Notes: generated from the letters alone by a model not told the origin. A DNA stretch of 64,000 bases from Lachnospira sp. UBA3790 (GCA_002369135.1 DFEY01000003.1:779440-843439); one strand, 5' to 3'. Shown: positions 53,032-61,714, counted from the stretch's first letter. Program-made: numbers and translations.

Positions 53032-53057
53032 TAAGGCACCACTAATGCGGTGCCTTA
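53032..53057 (-). terminator. Hairpin between clpP and clpX
   Basis: The 9-bp stem TAAGGCACC / GGTGCCTTA with an 8-base loop has no good T-run, so it is probably a partial attenuator or an RNA-processing boundary rather than a full terminator. Confidence 0.55.
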
Positions 53058-53063
53058 AAATTA

Positions 53064-53648
53064 TTATTTTCTGTCTTTGATTACTTCATCTACTAAGCCG
53101 TAATCTTTAGCTTCGTCTGCGCTCATCCAGTTATCTCTGTCAGTGTCTTTCTCTATTACGTCTAACTTCTGGCCTGTGCAATCTGCCAAGATTTCATTTA
53201 ACTTTTTCTTAGTATTTAGGATGTGCTCTGCTGCTATTTCGATTTCACTAGCTTGTCCCTGAGCACCGCCCATTGGCTGATGAATCATCACTTCTGCATT
53301 AGGAAGTGCGTATCTCTTACCCTTAGCTCCGCTTGCAAGTAAGAATGCACCCATGCTAGCAGCCATTCCAATACATGTAGTTGATACGTCACACTTAACA
53401 TAGTTCATAGTGTCGTATATAGCCATACCAGCTGTTACTGATCCGCCAGGACTGTTAATGTACATGTGAATGTCTTTTCCTGGATCTTCAGATTCTAGGA
53501 ACAATAACTGTGCAACTACTGTACTAGCTACTGCGTCATTTATCTCTTCACCAATAAAAATGATTCTGTCTTTTAATAATCTTGAATAAATATCGTATGA
53601 GCGCTCTCCTCTTGAGTTTTGCTCAATTACGTAAGGTATTAATGCCAT
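53064..53648 (-). CDS. clpP: ClpP, proteolytic subunit
   Basis: This serine peptidase forms the tetradecameric chamber used by ClpX. The 194-residue protein starts 'IPYVIEQNSRGERSYDIYSR' and has the catalytic triad: Ser in 'CIGMAASMGAFLLASG', His in 'AEVMIHQPMGG', and Asp in 'DTDRDNWMSADEA'. 'INSPGGSVTAGMAIYDTM' forms the oxyanion region. A ribosome site precedes ATG 53648, 13 bases after tig. Confidence 0.97.
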   Translation of the reverse strand: MALIPYVIEQNSRGERSYDIYSRLLKDRIIFIGEEINDAVASTVVAQLLFLESEDPGKDIHMYINSPGGSVTAGMAIYDTMNYVKCDVSTTCIGMAASMGAFLLASGAKGKRYALPNAEVMIHQPMGGAQGQASEIEIAAEHILNTKKKLNEILADCTGQKLDVIEKDTDRDNWMSADEAKDYGLVDEVIKDRK

Positions 53649-53661
53649 AATCTACCTCCTA

Positions 53662-54942
53662 TTATTTTGCTTCGTTTACAATTAACTCCGCTGCTTTTCT
53701 GATACAAATATCTTTCTTGATGTTTTCTCTGTCTTCATCTCTTAGCATTTCGTTAATCTTCTCAACTTCCATGCCGTACTGTTCTGACATCTTCAAAATC
53801 TCATCATCTACATCTGCATCTTTTGCTTCGATATTCTCAGCATCTACAATAGCTTCTAGTACTAGACTACTCTGAACTCTAGCTTCAGCCTGTGGCTTAA
53901 CTTGTTCTTTCATCTGCTCTAGTGTAGAACCTGTCATCTGCAAATACTGCTCAAAAGCAATACCCTGCATCTGCATATTTCTAGCAAACTCTTCTACCAT
54001 CTGATCGCAAGCTGTATCGATCATCTTTTCTGGAATGTCCATCTTTGAATCTTTTACGATTGCTTCGATAATTCTGCTCTCAGTTTCTCTAGCAGCCTCA
54101 TTCTCTTTTGCTTCTGTAAGTTTCTTTCTGATATCCTCTTTGTATTCTTCTAGAGTGTCGAACTCTGAAACTTCCTGAGCAAACTCATCATCTATTTCTG
54201 GATATTCTTTAACTTTGATTTCTTTAATCTTAACTTTGAATAGTGCTGGCTTACCTGCTAGCTCTGCAGCTTGGTACTGTTCTGGGAAAGTAACGTTTAC
54301 ATCTACTTCATCTCCCACTTTCTTACCAACTAGCTGATCTTCAAATGTATCGATAAATGAGTGTGAACCGATAACTAGTGGATAATCTTCACCCTTACCA
54401 CCTTCGAATGGCTTGTCATCTACAAAACCTTCAAAGTCGATAATAGCCTGGTCACCATTTTCAATCTCTTTATCATCAGCAGCTACTAGTCTAGCGTTCT
54501 GCTCTTTATCCTGGTTTAATCTGTTTTCGATATCTTCGTCAGTTACTTCTGCTTCTACCTTTTCAACCTTAACACCTTTGTACTTGCCAAGCTTAACTTC
54601 TGGCTTAAGTGTTACGATTGCTTCAAACTCCATAGGGTTTCCAGCTGCAATCTTTGTAACCTGGATTTCAGGTCTAGCTACGATTTCAAGTCCAGATTCC
54701 TTTGCAGCTTCTGCGTAAGCTTCTGGGATTACTGCGTTTGCAGCATCATCATAGAAAACTCCCACACCATACACTTTTTCAATCATTTCGCGTGGAACTT
54801 TACCCTTTCTAAATCCATCAACTTTGAATCTGTCTTTATTCTTTTCATACGCTTCGTCAATAGCTTTGTCAAAGTCCTCTGCAGGCACTTCAATAATTAA
54901 CTTAGCTTCGTTATCCTTTGTTTTTTCTACTTTAAAACTCAT
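53662..54942 (-). CDS. tig: Trigger factor
   Basis: This ribosome-bound chaperone and peptidyl-prolyl isomerase has 426 residues. The N-terminal ribosome-binding domain carries the signature 'VDGFRKGKVPREMIEKVYG', the FKBP-like domain lies at ~160-245 ('GDQAIIDFEGFVDDKPFEGG'), and the helical C-terminal domain follows. GGAGG precedes ATG 54942. It heads the tig-clpP-clpX-lon-engB series and has its own promoter overlapping the preceding gene's stop codon. Confidence 0.97.
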   Translation of the reverse strand: MSFKVEKTKDNEAKLIIEVPAEDFDKAIDEAYEKNKDRFKVDGFRKGKVPREMIEKVYGVGVFYDDAANAVIPEAYAEAAKESGLEIVARPEIQVTKIAAGNPMEFEAIVTLKPEVKLGKYKGVKVEKVEAEVTDEDIENRLNQDKEQNARLVAADDKEIENGDQAIIDFEGFVDDKPFEGGKGEDYPLVIGSHSFIDTFEDQLVGKKVGDEVDVNVTFPEQYQAAELAGKPALFKVKIKEIKVKEYPEIDDEFAQEVSEFDTLEEYKEDIRKKLTEAKENEAARETESRIIEAIVKDSKMDIPEKMIDTACDQMVEEFARNMQMQGIAFEQYLQMTGSTLEQMKEQVKPQAEARVQSSLVLEAIVDAENIEAKDADVDDEILKMSEQYGMEVEKINEMLRDEDRENIKKDICIRKAAELIVNEAK

Positions 54943-55027
54943 CTTAAAATTCCTCCTTATATTAACAAGTTTTACTTGAAATATTCTTTATTATTATGCC
55001 CGTAAATAAAGGGGCACGCAGACAATT

Positions 55028-55036
55028 ATTATATCA
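55028..55036 (-). promoter_or_regulatory. Extended -10 promoter of tig
   Basis: TGATATAAT on the minus strand is an extended -10 element. Its TGA is also the stop codon of the preceding DJ-1/PfpI gene. No good -35 box lies 17 bases upstream, as expected for extended -10 promoters. Confidence 0.6.
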
Positions 55037-55579
55037 TACTTGGATGGCATCCGCCACTTGTTTTGCAGTGTCTTCGCCCACCAAATAACTAATGATTTCT
55101 AGTCCTTCTTCTAGGGCTACTCCTAGTCCTCTTCCAGTAATAAAGTTGGCATCTCTTACTACTCTGCCGCCATATTCTTTGCATTCGAATTCATCTTCAA
55201 ATGTTGGGTAGCTAGTAGCCTTTTTATCCTTAAGCAAGCCTAAATGACTGTAAATAGTTGGCGCTGCACAAATAGCTGCCAAAAGTTTTCCTTGCTCGTT
55301 GTATTTCTTGATTTCTTCAATCAATTTATCGCACGCCTCTAGATTTGGTGTGCCTGGAATTCCACCAGGTAGGAAAATACAATCTCCCTCGTCAAAGTTA
55401 ATCTCATCTATATTGGCATCTGCCATAATCTTTATTCCATGAGATCCTTCCACCATTAGATCATCTTTGATTGAAACCATAACTACATCTAACTTCTTAG
55501 TTCTGCGTAGTAAGTCGATTACCATCAAAGCTTCTACTTCTTCCAAACCATCTGCTAAAAATGCATAAACTTTTTTCAT
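55034..55579 (-). CDS. DJ-1/PfpI family protein
   Basis: The 181-residue protein belongs to the DJ-1 branch of the PfpI/GATase-1-like superfamily ('KVYAFLADGLEEVEALMVID', 'CIFLPGGIPGTPNLEACDKL', 'LLAAICAAPTIYSHLGLL' with the nucleophile cysteine, and 'VVRDANFITGRGLGVALEEG'). Roles in this branch include glyoxal or protein-damage handling; the exact activity here is unknown. I place the start at ATG 55579, where homologous proteins begin, although the ribosome site (GGAAAAG) is weak. The longer frame adds 23 basic, low-complexity residues. It lies upstream of tig. Confidence 0.88.
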   Translation of the reverse strand: MKKVYAFLADGLEEVEALMVIDLLRRTKKLDVVMVSIKDDLMVEGSHGIKIMADANIDEINFDEGDCIFLPGGIPGTPNLEACDKLIEEIKKYNEQGKLLAAICAAPTIYSHLGLLKDKKATSYPTFEDEFECKEYGGRVVRDANFITGRGLGVALEEGLEIISYLVGEDTAKQVADAIQV

Positions 55580-55745
55580 TTTTTCTTTTCCAACCCCAGA
55601 TAGGGTTTTTCCTTTCTTTTTTAATCCATTTGCTCTATATTGTACCACAACGATTAATAATTTATCAGTTATATATGATAGTTTTATTGCAATAATGTAA
55701 AATAAATATTAAGATTAAGTAAATTGTTAACATTTAGGAGTTATT

Positions 55746-56225
55746 ATGAATAACGTTGAGATTGAGAGAAAATTTAAGATTAAGTCACTACCTGAAAACT
55801 TAAATCAGTACAAATCGTGTACTATTGAACAAGCTTACATATGTACAGCCCCTGTTATTCGCATAAGAAAACAAGATGATGACTATATTTTAACTTATAA
55901 GGGCGGCGGATTTCTCGCACATCCAGAGTATAATCTTCCTCTTGGAAAAGAGGGTTATGAACATTTGTTGGAAAAATCTGATGGAAACAAAATAACTAAG
56001 ACTAGATACTTTATTCCTATAAATGATGGGTTGACCGCAGAATTAGATGTATTTGAAAATATGTTTGATGGGCTTACGTTTGTGGAAGTGGAATTCGATT
56101 CTCTAGATAAAGCTACTGCTTTTGATCCACCTGAATGGTTTGGTGAGGACGTCACAAAAGATAGACGCTACCATAATAGTTACTTGTCCAGCCTAGATGT
56201 ATTTGATATTAATGATTTTAATTAA
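55746..56225 (+). CDS. CYTH domain protein (inorganic triphosphatase-like)
   Basis: The 159-residue protein has the CYTH signature ExExK at its N-terminus ('VEIERKFKIKSLPENL'), then alternating charged strands ('VIRIRKQDDDYILTYKGGG', 'KTRYFIPINDGLTAELDVFE', 'GLTFVEVEFDSLDKATAF') that line a triphosphate tunnel. Bacterial members hydrolyse tripolyphosphate or similar anions. AGGAG lies 5 bases before the ATG. It is the only plus-strand protein gene after putP and sits between two terminators or promoters as a single unit. Confidence 0.92.
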   Translation: MNNVEIERKFKIKSLPENLNQYKSCTIEQAYICTAPVIRIRKQDDDYILTYKGGGFLAHPEYNLPLGKEGYEHLLEKSDGNKITKTRYFIPINDGLTAELDVFENMFDGLTFVEVEFDSLDKATAFDPPEWFGEDVTKDRRYHNSYLSSLDVFDINDFN

Positions 56226-56240
56226 TTCTAATTAGTATGT

Positions 56241-56266
56241 AAAGTGCGCTATGTAGCGCACTTTTT
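56241..56266. terminator. Bidirectional terminator between CYTH and methyltransferase genes
   Basis: The 11-bp arms AAAGTGCGCTA and TAGCGCACTTT are separated by 2 bases, with T6 on the plus strand and A/T-rich sequence for the minus strand. It serves two convergent genes. Confidence 0.88.
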
Positions 56267-56955
56267 TATTTGTCTTTTGGAGTATATTTGCAAACTGAGT
56301 ATCTCTGAGGGTATTGATAAATAATAAAACCTTTTCTAGAGTAGATTGCTCCTCTTTTTTCGATACTCCATCCTTCTCTATTATCTAAATAATCTCCAAG
56401 AAATTGATCAGAAATTAGATAAACATTCACTTTTTGCTTTGCTTCATCTTCTATTTTATTCAAAAACTTTTTAAAAGCGTCAGCCTCGAAAGGTCTAGAT
56501 AAACAGAAGTCTGTATACTCGCTCATGTCCATATCAAAGACGTTGCCAGTTATTACTTCAAGGTTTTCGTAATTCTTAGTCCAGGACTTAGCAATATTGG
56601 CCACTTCTTCGTTTAATTCCACTCCAACAGCCTTACATTTTGCCTTTTCATGAACAAGGTATGATAGCACTCTTCCTTTGCCGCAGCCAACATCAATAAA
56701 CTTAGAATTCTCATTTAGATTTTTTGTGTCCACTACTTCTTTTAGCACGCAATAATTAGTTGCAGTACTGCTTGTGGCACCGTGGCTTTCTCTAAACTCT
56801 GTGGGAACAGTTTTCTTTATAGAAAAACCACAAATCTTCTTATCCACCATTGTGTCATAAAGACTCACGGGTTTAACCGAGATTAACGCAAACTTTTGTA
56901 GTAGTTTGTTGTTATATATTCTCTTTTTGTAAAATGATTCTTTTAGTTTTCCCAT
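56266..56955 (-). CDS. Class I SAM-dependent methyltransferase, substrate unknown
   Basis: The 229-residue protein has SAM motif I 'SKFIDVGCGKGRVLSYLVHE' (~85-105), motif II acidic 'AVGVELNEEVANIAKSW', 'ENLEVITGNVFDMDMSEYTD' and a substrate-side 'LSRPFEADAFKKFLNKIED'. The ~80-residue N-terminal extension includes 'FSIKKTVPTEFRESHGATSS'. I cannot assign a substrate. AGAGG precedes ATG 56955. It is upstream-isolated by the terminator of the tRNA operon. Confidence 0.85.
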   Translation of the reverse strand: MGKLKESFYKKRIYNNKLLQKFALISVKPVSLYDTMVDKKICGFSIKKTVPTEFRESHGATSSTATNYCVLKEVVDTKNLNENSKFIDVGCGKGRVLSYLVHEKAKCKAVGVELNEEVANIAKSWTKNYENLEVITGNVFDMDMSEYTDFCLSRPFEADAFKKFLNKIEDEAKQKVNVYLISDQFLGDYLDNREGWSIEKRGAIYSRKGFIIYQYPQRYSVCKYTPKDK

Positions 56956-56966
56956 TTTTACCTCTA

Positions 56967-57005
56967 AAAAATAAATAATGGTATAGCCGACAGACTATAC
57001 CATTA
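56967..57005 (-). terminator. Terminator of the seven-tRNA operon
   Basis: The 11-bp stem TAATGGTATAG / CTATACCATTA with an 8-base loop is followed by a T-rich tract on the minus strand. It begins 5 bases after the last tRNA. Confidence 0.88.
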
Positions 57006-57009
57006 CCTA

Positions 57010-57092
57010 TGCGGGTGACAGGAGTTGAACCTGCACGTCGAAGGGACACTAGAACCTAAATCTAGCGCGTCTGCCAATTCCGCCACACCCGC
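57010..57092 (-). tRNA. tRNA-Leu (anticodon TAG)
   Basis: Acceptor GCGGGTG / CACCCGC with discriminator A, anticodon stem CTAGA / TCTAG with loop TTTAGGT, and a class II long variable arm. It is last of seven tRNAs in one operon. CCA is not encoded. Confidence 0.95.
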
Positions 57093-57127
57093 GAATTACA
57101 AAGGTGTATCTAAATGATACACCCGAA

Positions 57128-57200
57128 TGAGCCACGGGAGAATCGAACTCCCGACAACTTGATTAAAAGTCAAGTGCTCTACCAACTGAGCTAGTGGCCC
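57128..57200 (-). tRNA. tRNA-Lys (anticodon TTT)
   Basis: Anticodon stem CTTGA / TCAAG with loop CTTTTAA; the acceptor GGGCCAC / GTGGCTC has one G-U pair; discriminator A. CCA is not encoded. Confidence 0.95.
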
Positions 57201-57222
57201 ATATCAATATTTAGTTTCCTAG

Positions 57223-57294
57223 CTGGGCTAGTAGGATTCGAACCTACGAATGACGGCGTCAAAGGCCGTTGCCTTACCGCTTGGCGATAGCCCA
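57223..57294 (-). tRNA. tRNA-Gln (anticodon TTG)
   Basis: Anticodon stem ACGGC / GCCGT with loop CTTTGAC; acceptor TGGGCTA / TAGCCCA begins with T1-A72, as usual for tRNA-Gln; discriminator G. CCA is not encoded. Confidence 0.95.
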
Positions 57295-57318
57295 GTGTCG
57301 ATACCAGATGGTATCTAG

Positions 57319-57393
57319 GGTGGCTAGAGGGATTCGAACCCTCGACCTCCAGATCCACAATCTGGCGCGCTAACCAACTGTGCTATAGCCACC
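57319..57393 (-). tRNA. tRNA-His (anticodon GTG)
   Basis: Anticodon stem CCAGA / TCTGG with loop TTGTGGA. The identity element G-1 opposite C73 is genome-encoded (GGTGGCTA / TAGCCACC). CCA is not encoded. Confidence 0.95.
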
Positions 57394-57415
57394 ATGACTA
57401 GCTGTAGCTAGTGAA

Positions 57416-57489
<74 letters not shown>

Positions 57490-57516
57490 ACATTATATGC
57501 TGTTAACATATAATTA

Positions 57517-57587
57517 AGCGGGTGATGGGAATCGAACCCACATATCCAGCTTGGAAGGCTGGTGTTCTACCACTGAACTACACCCGC
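57517..57587 (-). tRNA. tRNA-Gly (anticodon TCC)
   Basis: Anticodon stem CCAGC / GCTGG with loop CTTCCAA; acceptor GCGGGTG / CACCCGC; discriminator T. CCA is not encoded. Confidence 0.95.
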
Positions 57588-57594
57588 AGATACG

Positions 57595-57669
57595 TCGGGG
57601 TGACAGGATTCGAACCTGCGACCTCCTGATCCCAAATCAGGCGCTCTAGCCAAGCTGAGCCACACCCCG
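57595..57669 (-). tRNA. tRNA-Pro (anticodon TGG)
   Basis: Anticodon stem CCTGA / TCAGG with loop TTTGGGA; acceptor CGGGGTG / CACCCCG; discriminator A. It is first in the operon. CCA is not encoded. Confidence 0.95.
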
Positions 57670-57700
57670 TTAAACGGCGCTAATTCACAGCGCAACCATT

Positions 57701-57729
57701 ATTATAAAAGAACGCGGGGGCAATGTCAA
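57701..57729 (-). promoter_or_regulatory. Full-consensus promoter of the seven-tRNA operon
   Basis: TTGACA (57729-57724) and TATAAT (57706-57701), both perfect, with 17 bases between, lie ~32 bases before tRNA-Pro. It is the strongest promoter in the window by sequence. Confidence 0.93.
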
Positions 57730-57770
57730 CACATTTTTTTGCCCTAATTTGTTATCTCTCGACGTTGATT

Positions 57771-58253
57771 TTATACAGTTTTTATCTCGAAATTGCACTC
57801 GCCATCGTCATCAATTTCTATAGTTAAATATGTAGGCTGTGCCTCATACTGTCTAGGCCTTTCAATGCTTCCAGGGTTGGCAATAGTTACCTTCTCCCCT
57901 TCATCTAGCACCGGTACATGTGTATGTCCAAAAAGCGCTACATCACACTCATTTTCGAGTGCTGTATAGTACAATTTCTCGTAACCATAGTTTACACCAT
58001 ATTGATGTCCGTGTGAAGCAAAAATTTTAATTGGGCCTACGTTAAAAGCATCTGCATCAGGATATGTAGAACCCCAGTCACAATTACCTCTAAAAATCCT
58101 AACTCCACAAGGAACTAGCATTCTAAGTTCTTCCTCTTGATGTCCAATATCACCAAGATGAATTAGCAAATCTATATCTTTATTCTTTTTTAGAACTTTC
58201 TTTATATTGTGAAGCGACCCATGCGAATCACTAAATACAAGTACCTTATACAC
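57771..58253 (-). CDS. YfcE-type metallophosphoesterase
   Basis: This 160-residue calcineurin-like phosphodiesterase shows the metal-binding motifs in order: 'LVFSDSHGSLHNI' (DSH), 'LLIHLGDIGHQ' (GD), 'IFRGNCDWG' (GNCD), 'IFASHGHQYG' and 'VALFGHTHVPV' (GHTH). Members act on small phosphodiesters; the natural substrate is unknown. The start is GTG 58253 and overlaps the rdgB stop by one base (TAGTG), with AGGAG upstream, so it is translationally coupled to rdgB. Confidence 0.92.
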   Translation of the reverse strand: MYKVLVFSDSHGSLHNIKKVLKKNKDIDLLIHLGDIGHQEEELRMLVPCGVRIFRGNCDWGSTYPDADAFNVGPIKIFASHGHQYGVNYGYEKLYYTALENECDVALFGHTHVPVLDEGEKVTIANPGSIERPRQYEAQPTYLTIEIDDDGECNFEIKTV

Positions 58254-58849
58254 TACTTGAATCTCCTCTTCATTACTTCCTTCATCTGTTCTAATGCTTT
58301 GCCGCGGTGGCTTATACTGTTCTTAAGCTGAGGTGTCATCTCACCAGTAGTCATCTCGTATTCAGGAACATACACTATAGGATCATATCCAAAGCCGTTT
58401 GTACCTTTTTGCTCATATCCAATAAGTCCCTCTATTGTTCCATAGCATGTCTCAACATCGCCATTTGGAAATACCATAGCCATTGCACACGCAAAACGAG
58501 CTGATCTTTCTTTGCCTTTGGCGTCCTTTAGTTTTTCGATAATATAGTCATTCTTTATCTCATACGGAGTGTCTTCGCCCAAAAATCTAGATGAATAAAC
58601 ACCAGGCGCTCCATCCAAGTAATCTACTTCCAAACCAGAATCGTCCGCCAAAGCAATCTCTCCTGTCATTTCACAGATAGCCTTTGCTTTAATTATGGCG
58701 TTCTCTTCAAAGGTAGTGCCTGTCTCTTCTATCTCGACATCAATACCCATATCTGCCATTGGAATAAGTTCCACATCGAACCCTTCCATCATCATATTCA
58801 CTTCTCTTATCTTGTTCTTGTTTGTAGTCGCAAATATTATTTTCTTCAT
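58253..58849 (-). CDS. rdgB: Non-canonical purine NTP pyrophosphatase (ITPase)
   Basis: It removes ITP, dITP and XTP from the nucleotide pool. The 198-residue HAM1/RdgB protein has 'KKIIFATTNKNKIREVNMMM', 'EETGTTFEENAIIKAKAICE', 'ALADDSGLEVDYLDGAPGVY' 'SSRFLG' and 'GTNGFGYDPIVYVPEYEMT', with 'SHRGKAL' at the C-terminus. AGAGG precedes ATG 58849, 3 bases after the protease gene. Pairing with yfcE is common in Clostridia. Confidence 0.96.
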   Translation of the reverse strand: MKKIIFATTNKNKIREVNMMMEGFDVELIPMADMGIDVEIEETGTTFEENAIIKAKAICEMTGEIALADDSGLEVDYLDGAPGVYSSRFLGEDTPYEIKNDYIIEKLKDAKGKERSARFACAMAMVFPNGDVETCYGTIEGLIGYEQKGTNGFGYDPIVYVPEYEMTTGEMTPQLKNSISHRGKALEQMKEVMKRRFK

Positions 58850-58852
58850 TTG

Positions 58853-60538
58853 TTACCTCTTATCTGTATATGCTTTAAGACATACATTACATTTTTGTTT
58901 TTCAGTAGATTGCCAGTTCATTCCATCGGAGCTTATGTATCCTTCGCCGTCCTTTAGATTCACTTTTCTCTTTCCAGACTTTGACGGAGTCTCCACCGGA
59001 ACTAGCCTCATCTTTTTATTACTGTTGTGCGCCTTTACTATTATACTAAATTTTTGACCTTTTTTGATACTATATGGTTTATCCAAATTTATAGTGTAAA
59101 ATCCCTTGTTATCATACGATGCTTTTGCAACCGCACGACCTCTAGCGCTAAGAGAATTAATCCCTTTAAATTGGTCGCAGACAAATACCTCGAAATCTGA
59201 GTTTTCCTCTGTAGCGTAAAATCCTACCGCCTTTATACTCTCGTCACTCTTTGCCTTGAATACATTTGCAAAGTACGCCGACGACTGATTCTTATATCCC
59301 ATTATTCCAGTCCATCCGCACAAGTCACTCTGGTAGATATAGTCGTAATTGTTCACATCATCTATCTGCGTGTAGCAAATGCTTACTTCGCCGAAAGCCA
59401 CACAATCATACGATACATAAAAAAGTCCATTTTGACCAAAGTCTTTGCCCCAACTGTTCAAGCAAATGAATGCTCCGTCACGCTTTACATTGATTGGGAA
59501 GTTTTCCTTAGGGAAATTGTCGTCCCAGCCCACTACTACCACATCGTGGTTGGCTTCGCTGTCACCCTCATATGCGTATGCCGCGGCACTTGAATTGTAG
59601 TAAGGAGACCCGTCAGCAGAAACCGAGCGCTGCAAATAAATAGATGTCTCAACTCCACCATATTTAAAGACCATGCGCTTCATCTCTTCCTGATCTTTTG
59701 GTGTCAAAAACTGTGCCGACTGAAGGTGCTTTTTCACTTTGCCAAATCCATTTGAATTATCAGACACCGGACCTTTCCACGCAGCCAAATATGCCATAGA
59801 AAGTGAATAGTCTCCACCATTTTTGTTATCACTCAACTTTCTACTATAGTTCACTAAATGCTTTCTCGAGAATTCATAGTTCTCATTTGGAAGCAATGAT
59901 GATTCTATCGCAGACAATGTAGCATATGCCCAACAAGTGCCCTCTTGCCCCTGATCTTGCACCTTAGGAAGTCGACCTTCTTCAGCGTAGTTGTATCTGG
60001 TAGGAAGTGCATTTCCAAGCGCGGTGTCCGTGAGTGATGCTGTGTAAGTGTCATTGTCCCAGTTGTACGCGAATCCCAAGTAGTTTTCAAAAAGACTAGA
60101 TGGAATATAAATTACACCGTCTTTCTTCATCACTTTCTCTTTTAAATCATAGTCACTTCCATTAATCTTAACTTTATCTGAATCGATCTTAAGATTTGCT
60201 TTTGTATTGCCCTTAATCACTACCACTGTATCGCCCTTGTATTTCAAGCAAGCACAGTTTAGGTTTTTCTCAACCACGTCAGAAGGTATCATTAGGTTCA
60301 TATTTGAACTCATAAAATATTTGCCCTCTGCCGGGTATGCTGTTTTTTTATTAACTTTTAATATGATGTTCTTTTTATTAATAGACTCTGCCTTTATCTT
60401 TGCAAAATCGCTGTCCGACTCTATCTTTGCACTGCCTTGTTCCACTTGCTGATAAGTCACCAAAAAGAAGCCTCCAATAAAGGCAACTAAACAAATAACT
60501 ATTAATGCTTTTATTAATTTTGAGTTTCTAATTTTCAT
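58853..60538 (-). CDS. Secreted or anchored papain-family (C1) peptidase with lectin-like C-terminus
   Basis: The 561-residue protein has an N-terminal signal anchor at ~8-30 ('LIKALIVICLVAFIGGFFLV'). A copper-amine-oxidase-N-like stalk follows at ~60-165 ('GVIYIPSSLFENYLGFAYNW'). Next comes a C1 peptidase with the catalytic Cys in 'VQDQGQEGTCWAYATLSAIE', His in 'NHDVVVVGWDDNF' and Asn in 'ICLNSWGKDFGQNG', and then a ~120-residue beta domain ('DESIKAVGFYATEENSDFEV') of the kind called lectin-like in Firmicutes C1 peptidases. ATG 60538 is favoured over the TTG ten codons earlier; it overlaps the upstream gene by 11 bases. The substrate is unknown. Confidence 0.9.
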   Translation of the reverse strand: MKIRNSKLIKALIVICLVAFIGGFFLVTYQQVEQGSAKIESDSDFAKIKAESINKKNIILKVNKKTAYPAEGKYFMSSNMNLMIPSDVVEKNLNCACLKYKGDTVVVIKGNTKANLKIDSDKVKINGSDYDLKEKVMKKDGVIYIPSSLFENYLGFAYNWDNDTYTASLTDTALGNALPTRYNYAEEGRLPKVQDQGQEGTCWAYATLSAIESSLLPNENYEFSRKHLVNYSRKLSDNKNGGDYSLSMAYLAAWKGPVSDNSNGFGKVKKHLQSAQFLTPKDQEEMKRMVFKYGGVETSIYLQRSVSADGSPYYNSSAAAYAYEGDSEANHDVVVVGWDDNFPKENFPINVKRDGAFICLNSWGKDFGQNGLFYVSYDCVAFGEVSICYTQIDDVNNYDYIYQSDLCGWTGIMGYKNQSSAYFANVFKAKSDESIKAVGFYATEENSDFEVFVCDQFKGINSLSARGRAVAKASYDNKGFYTINLDKPYSIKKGQKFSIIVKAHNSNKKMRLVPVETPSKSGKRKVNLKDGEGYISSDGMNWQSTEKQKCNVCLKAYTDKR

Positions 60539-61685
60539 TCTTCTTTCTCTTTGGTGGTTTAGGTCCAAGGAATTGATAAAAGTAAGTCTTTATCATTCCA
60601 TTGTAAATCTTTCTGTTCTTAGTTGGTTTAACACCCATATCCTTTGGTGCGTCCTCGTATGAGGTAATGACAAACGCAGACCAACTGTCTAACTTTTTGT
60701 ACTGTCTTCCAAGCTTCTCGTACAAAACTTTAACTTGCTCTTTGTCCTCTAGTCTCTCGCCGTAAGGTGGGTTTGTAATAATAAAACCATATTTCTTCGG
60801 ATGGCTTAAATCTCCTACATCTCTAGTCTGAAAGTGAATCAAATCTTCCACTCCTGCTAGTTTTGCATTCTTTCTGCACATCTCGATTGCTTCTTTGTCG
60901 ATGTCGTAACCTTGAATGTCGGTTTCTATATCCATGTCTATCTGATCGTTAGCTTCGTTGACAGCCTCATACCAACATTTTTTATCGATAATGTTAGTCC
61001 AGTTTTCCGCCGTAAACTCACGCTCTAATCCTGGCGCTATATTTGCTGCAATAAGAGCCGCCTCAATAGGAAAAGTTCCACAACCGCAGAATGGATCAAC
61101 CAAAATTCTATCTTTTCTCCAAGGTGTGAGCATAATGAGCGCTGCCGCCAAAGTCTCAGATATTGGGGCCTTTGCCGTATTCTTTCTGTATCCACGCTTG
61201 TGAAGCGACTCGCCCGATGTATCAAGCGCCACTATCACTTCGTCTTTGTATAGGAAGACTCTGATAGGATACTCATCCCCGTCTTCGTCAAACCAATCAA
61301 CATTATACTTAATCTTTAGCTTCTCAACTATAGCCTTTTTTACAATACTTTGTATATCTGATGGGCTAAATAATGCGCTTTTAACTGAACTAGCTTTCTT
61401 AACCCAAAACTTTCCATCCTTTGGGATGTAACTATCCCAATCAAGCGCTTTTACGCCCTCAAACAACTCATCGTAAGTAGTTGCCTTAAATCTAGACACA
61501 ACAATCATAACCCTCTCAGCAGTTCTAAGGAAAATGTTTGCTCTAGCCACCGCCAAAGCATCTCCCTTAAAAGTGACACGGCCGTCTTCCACCTGTTCTA
61601 TCTCGTATCCAAGGTCTGTTATTTCTCTTTTTAATACAGCCTCCACGCCAAAATGGCAAGGAGCCATCAAAGTTAATTCTTTCAT
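60528..61685 (-). CDS. THUMP-domain rRNA guanine N2-methyltransferase (RlmL/YpsC-like)
   Basis: The 385-residue protein resembles the N-terminal half of E. coli RlmL and Bacillus YpsC. It has a ferredoxin-like and THUMP N-terminus ('LMAPCHFGVEAVLKREITDL'), 'SLHKRGYRKNTAKAPISETL', SAM motif 'ILVDPFCGCGTFPIEAALIA' and the catalytic NPPY in 'YGFIITNPPYGERLED'. It would make m2G in 23S rRNA; the exact position is not deducible. It is first of rlmL-like, C1 peptidase, rdgB, yfcE. Confidence 0.92.
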   Translation of the reverse strand: MKELTLMAPCHFGVEAVLKREITDLGYEIEQVEDGRVTFKGDALAVARANIFLRTAERVMIVVSRFKATTYDELFEGVKALDWDSYIPKDGKFWVKKASSVKSALFSPSDIQSIVKKAIVEKLKIKYNVDWFDEDGDEYPIRVFLYKDEVIVALDTSGESLHKRGYRKNTAKAPISETLAAALIMLTPWRKDRILVDPFCGCGTFPIEAALIAANIAPGLEREFTAENWTNIIDKKCWYEAVNEANDQIDMDIETDIQGYDIDKEAIEMCRKNAKLAGVEDLIHFQTRDVGDLSHPKKYGFIITNPPYGERLEDKEQVKVLYEKLGRQYKKLDSWSAFVITSYEDAPKDMGVKPTKNRKIYNGMIKTYFYQFLGPKPPKRKKNEN

Positions 61686-61714
61686 ATCTACACTCTCAAC
61701 TAAGTATTATAACA

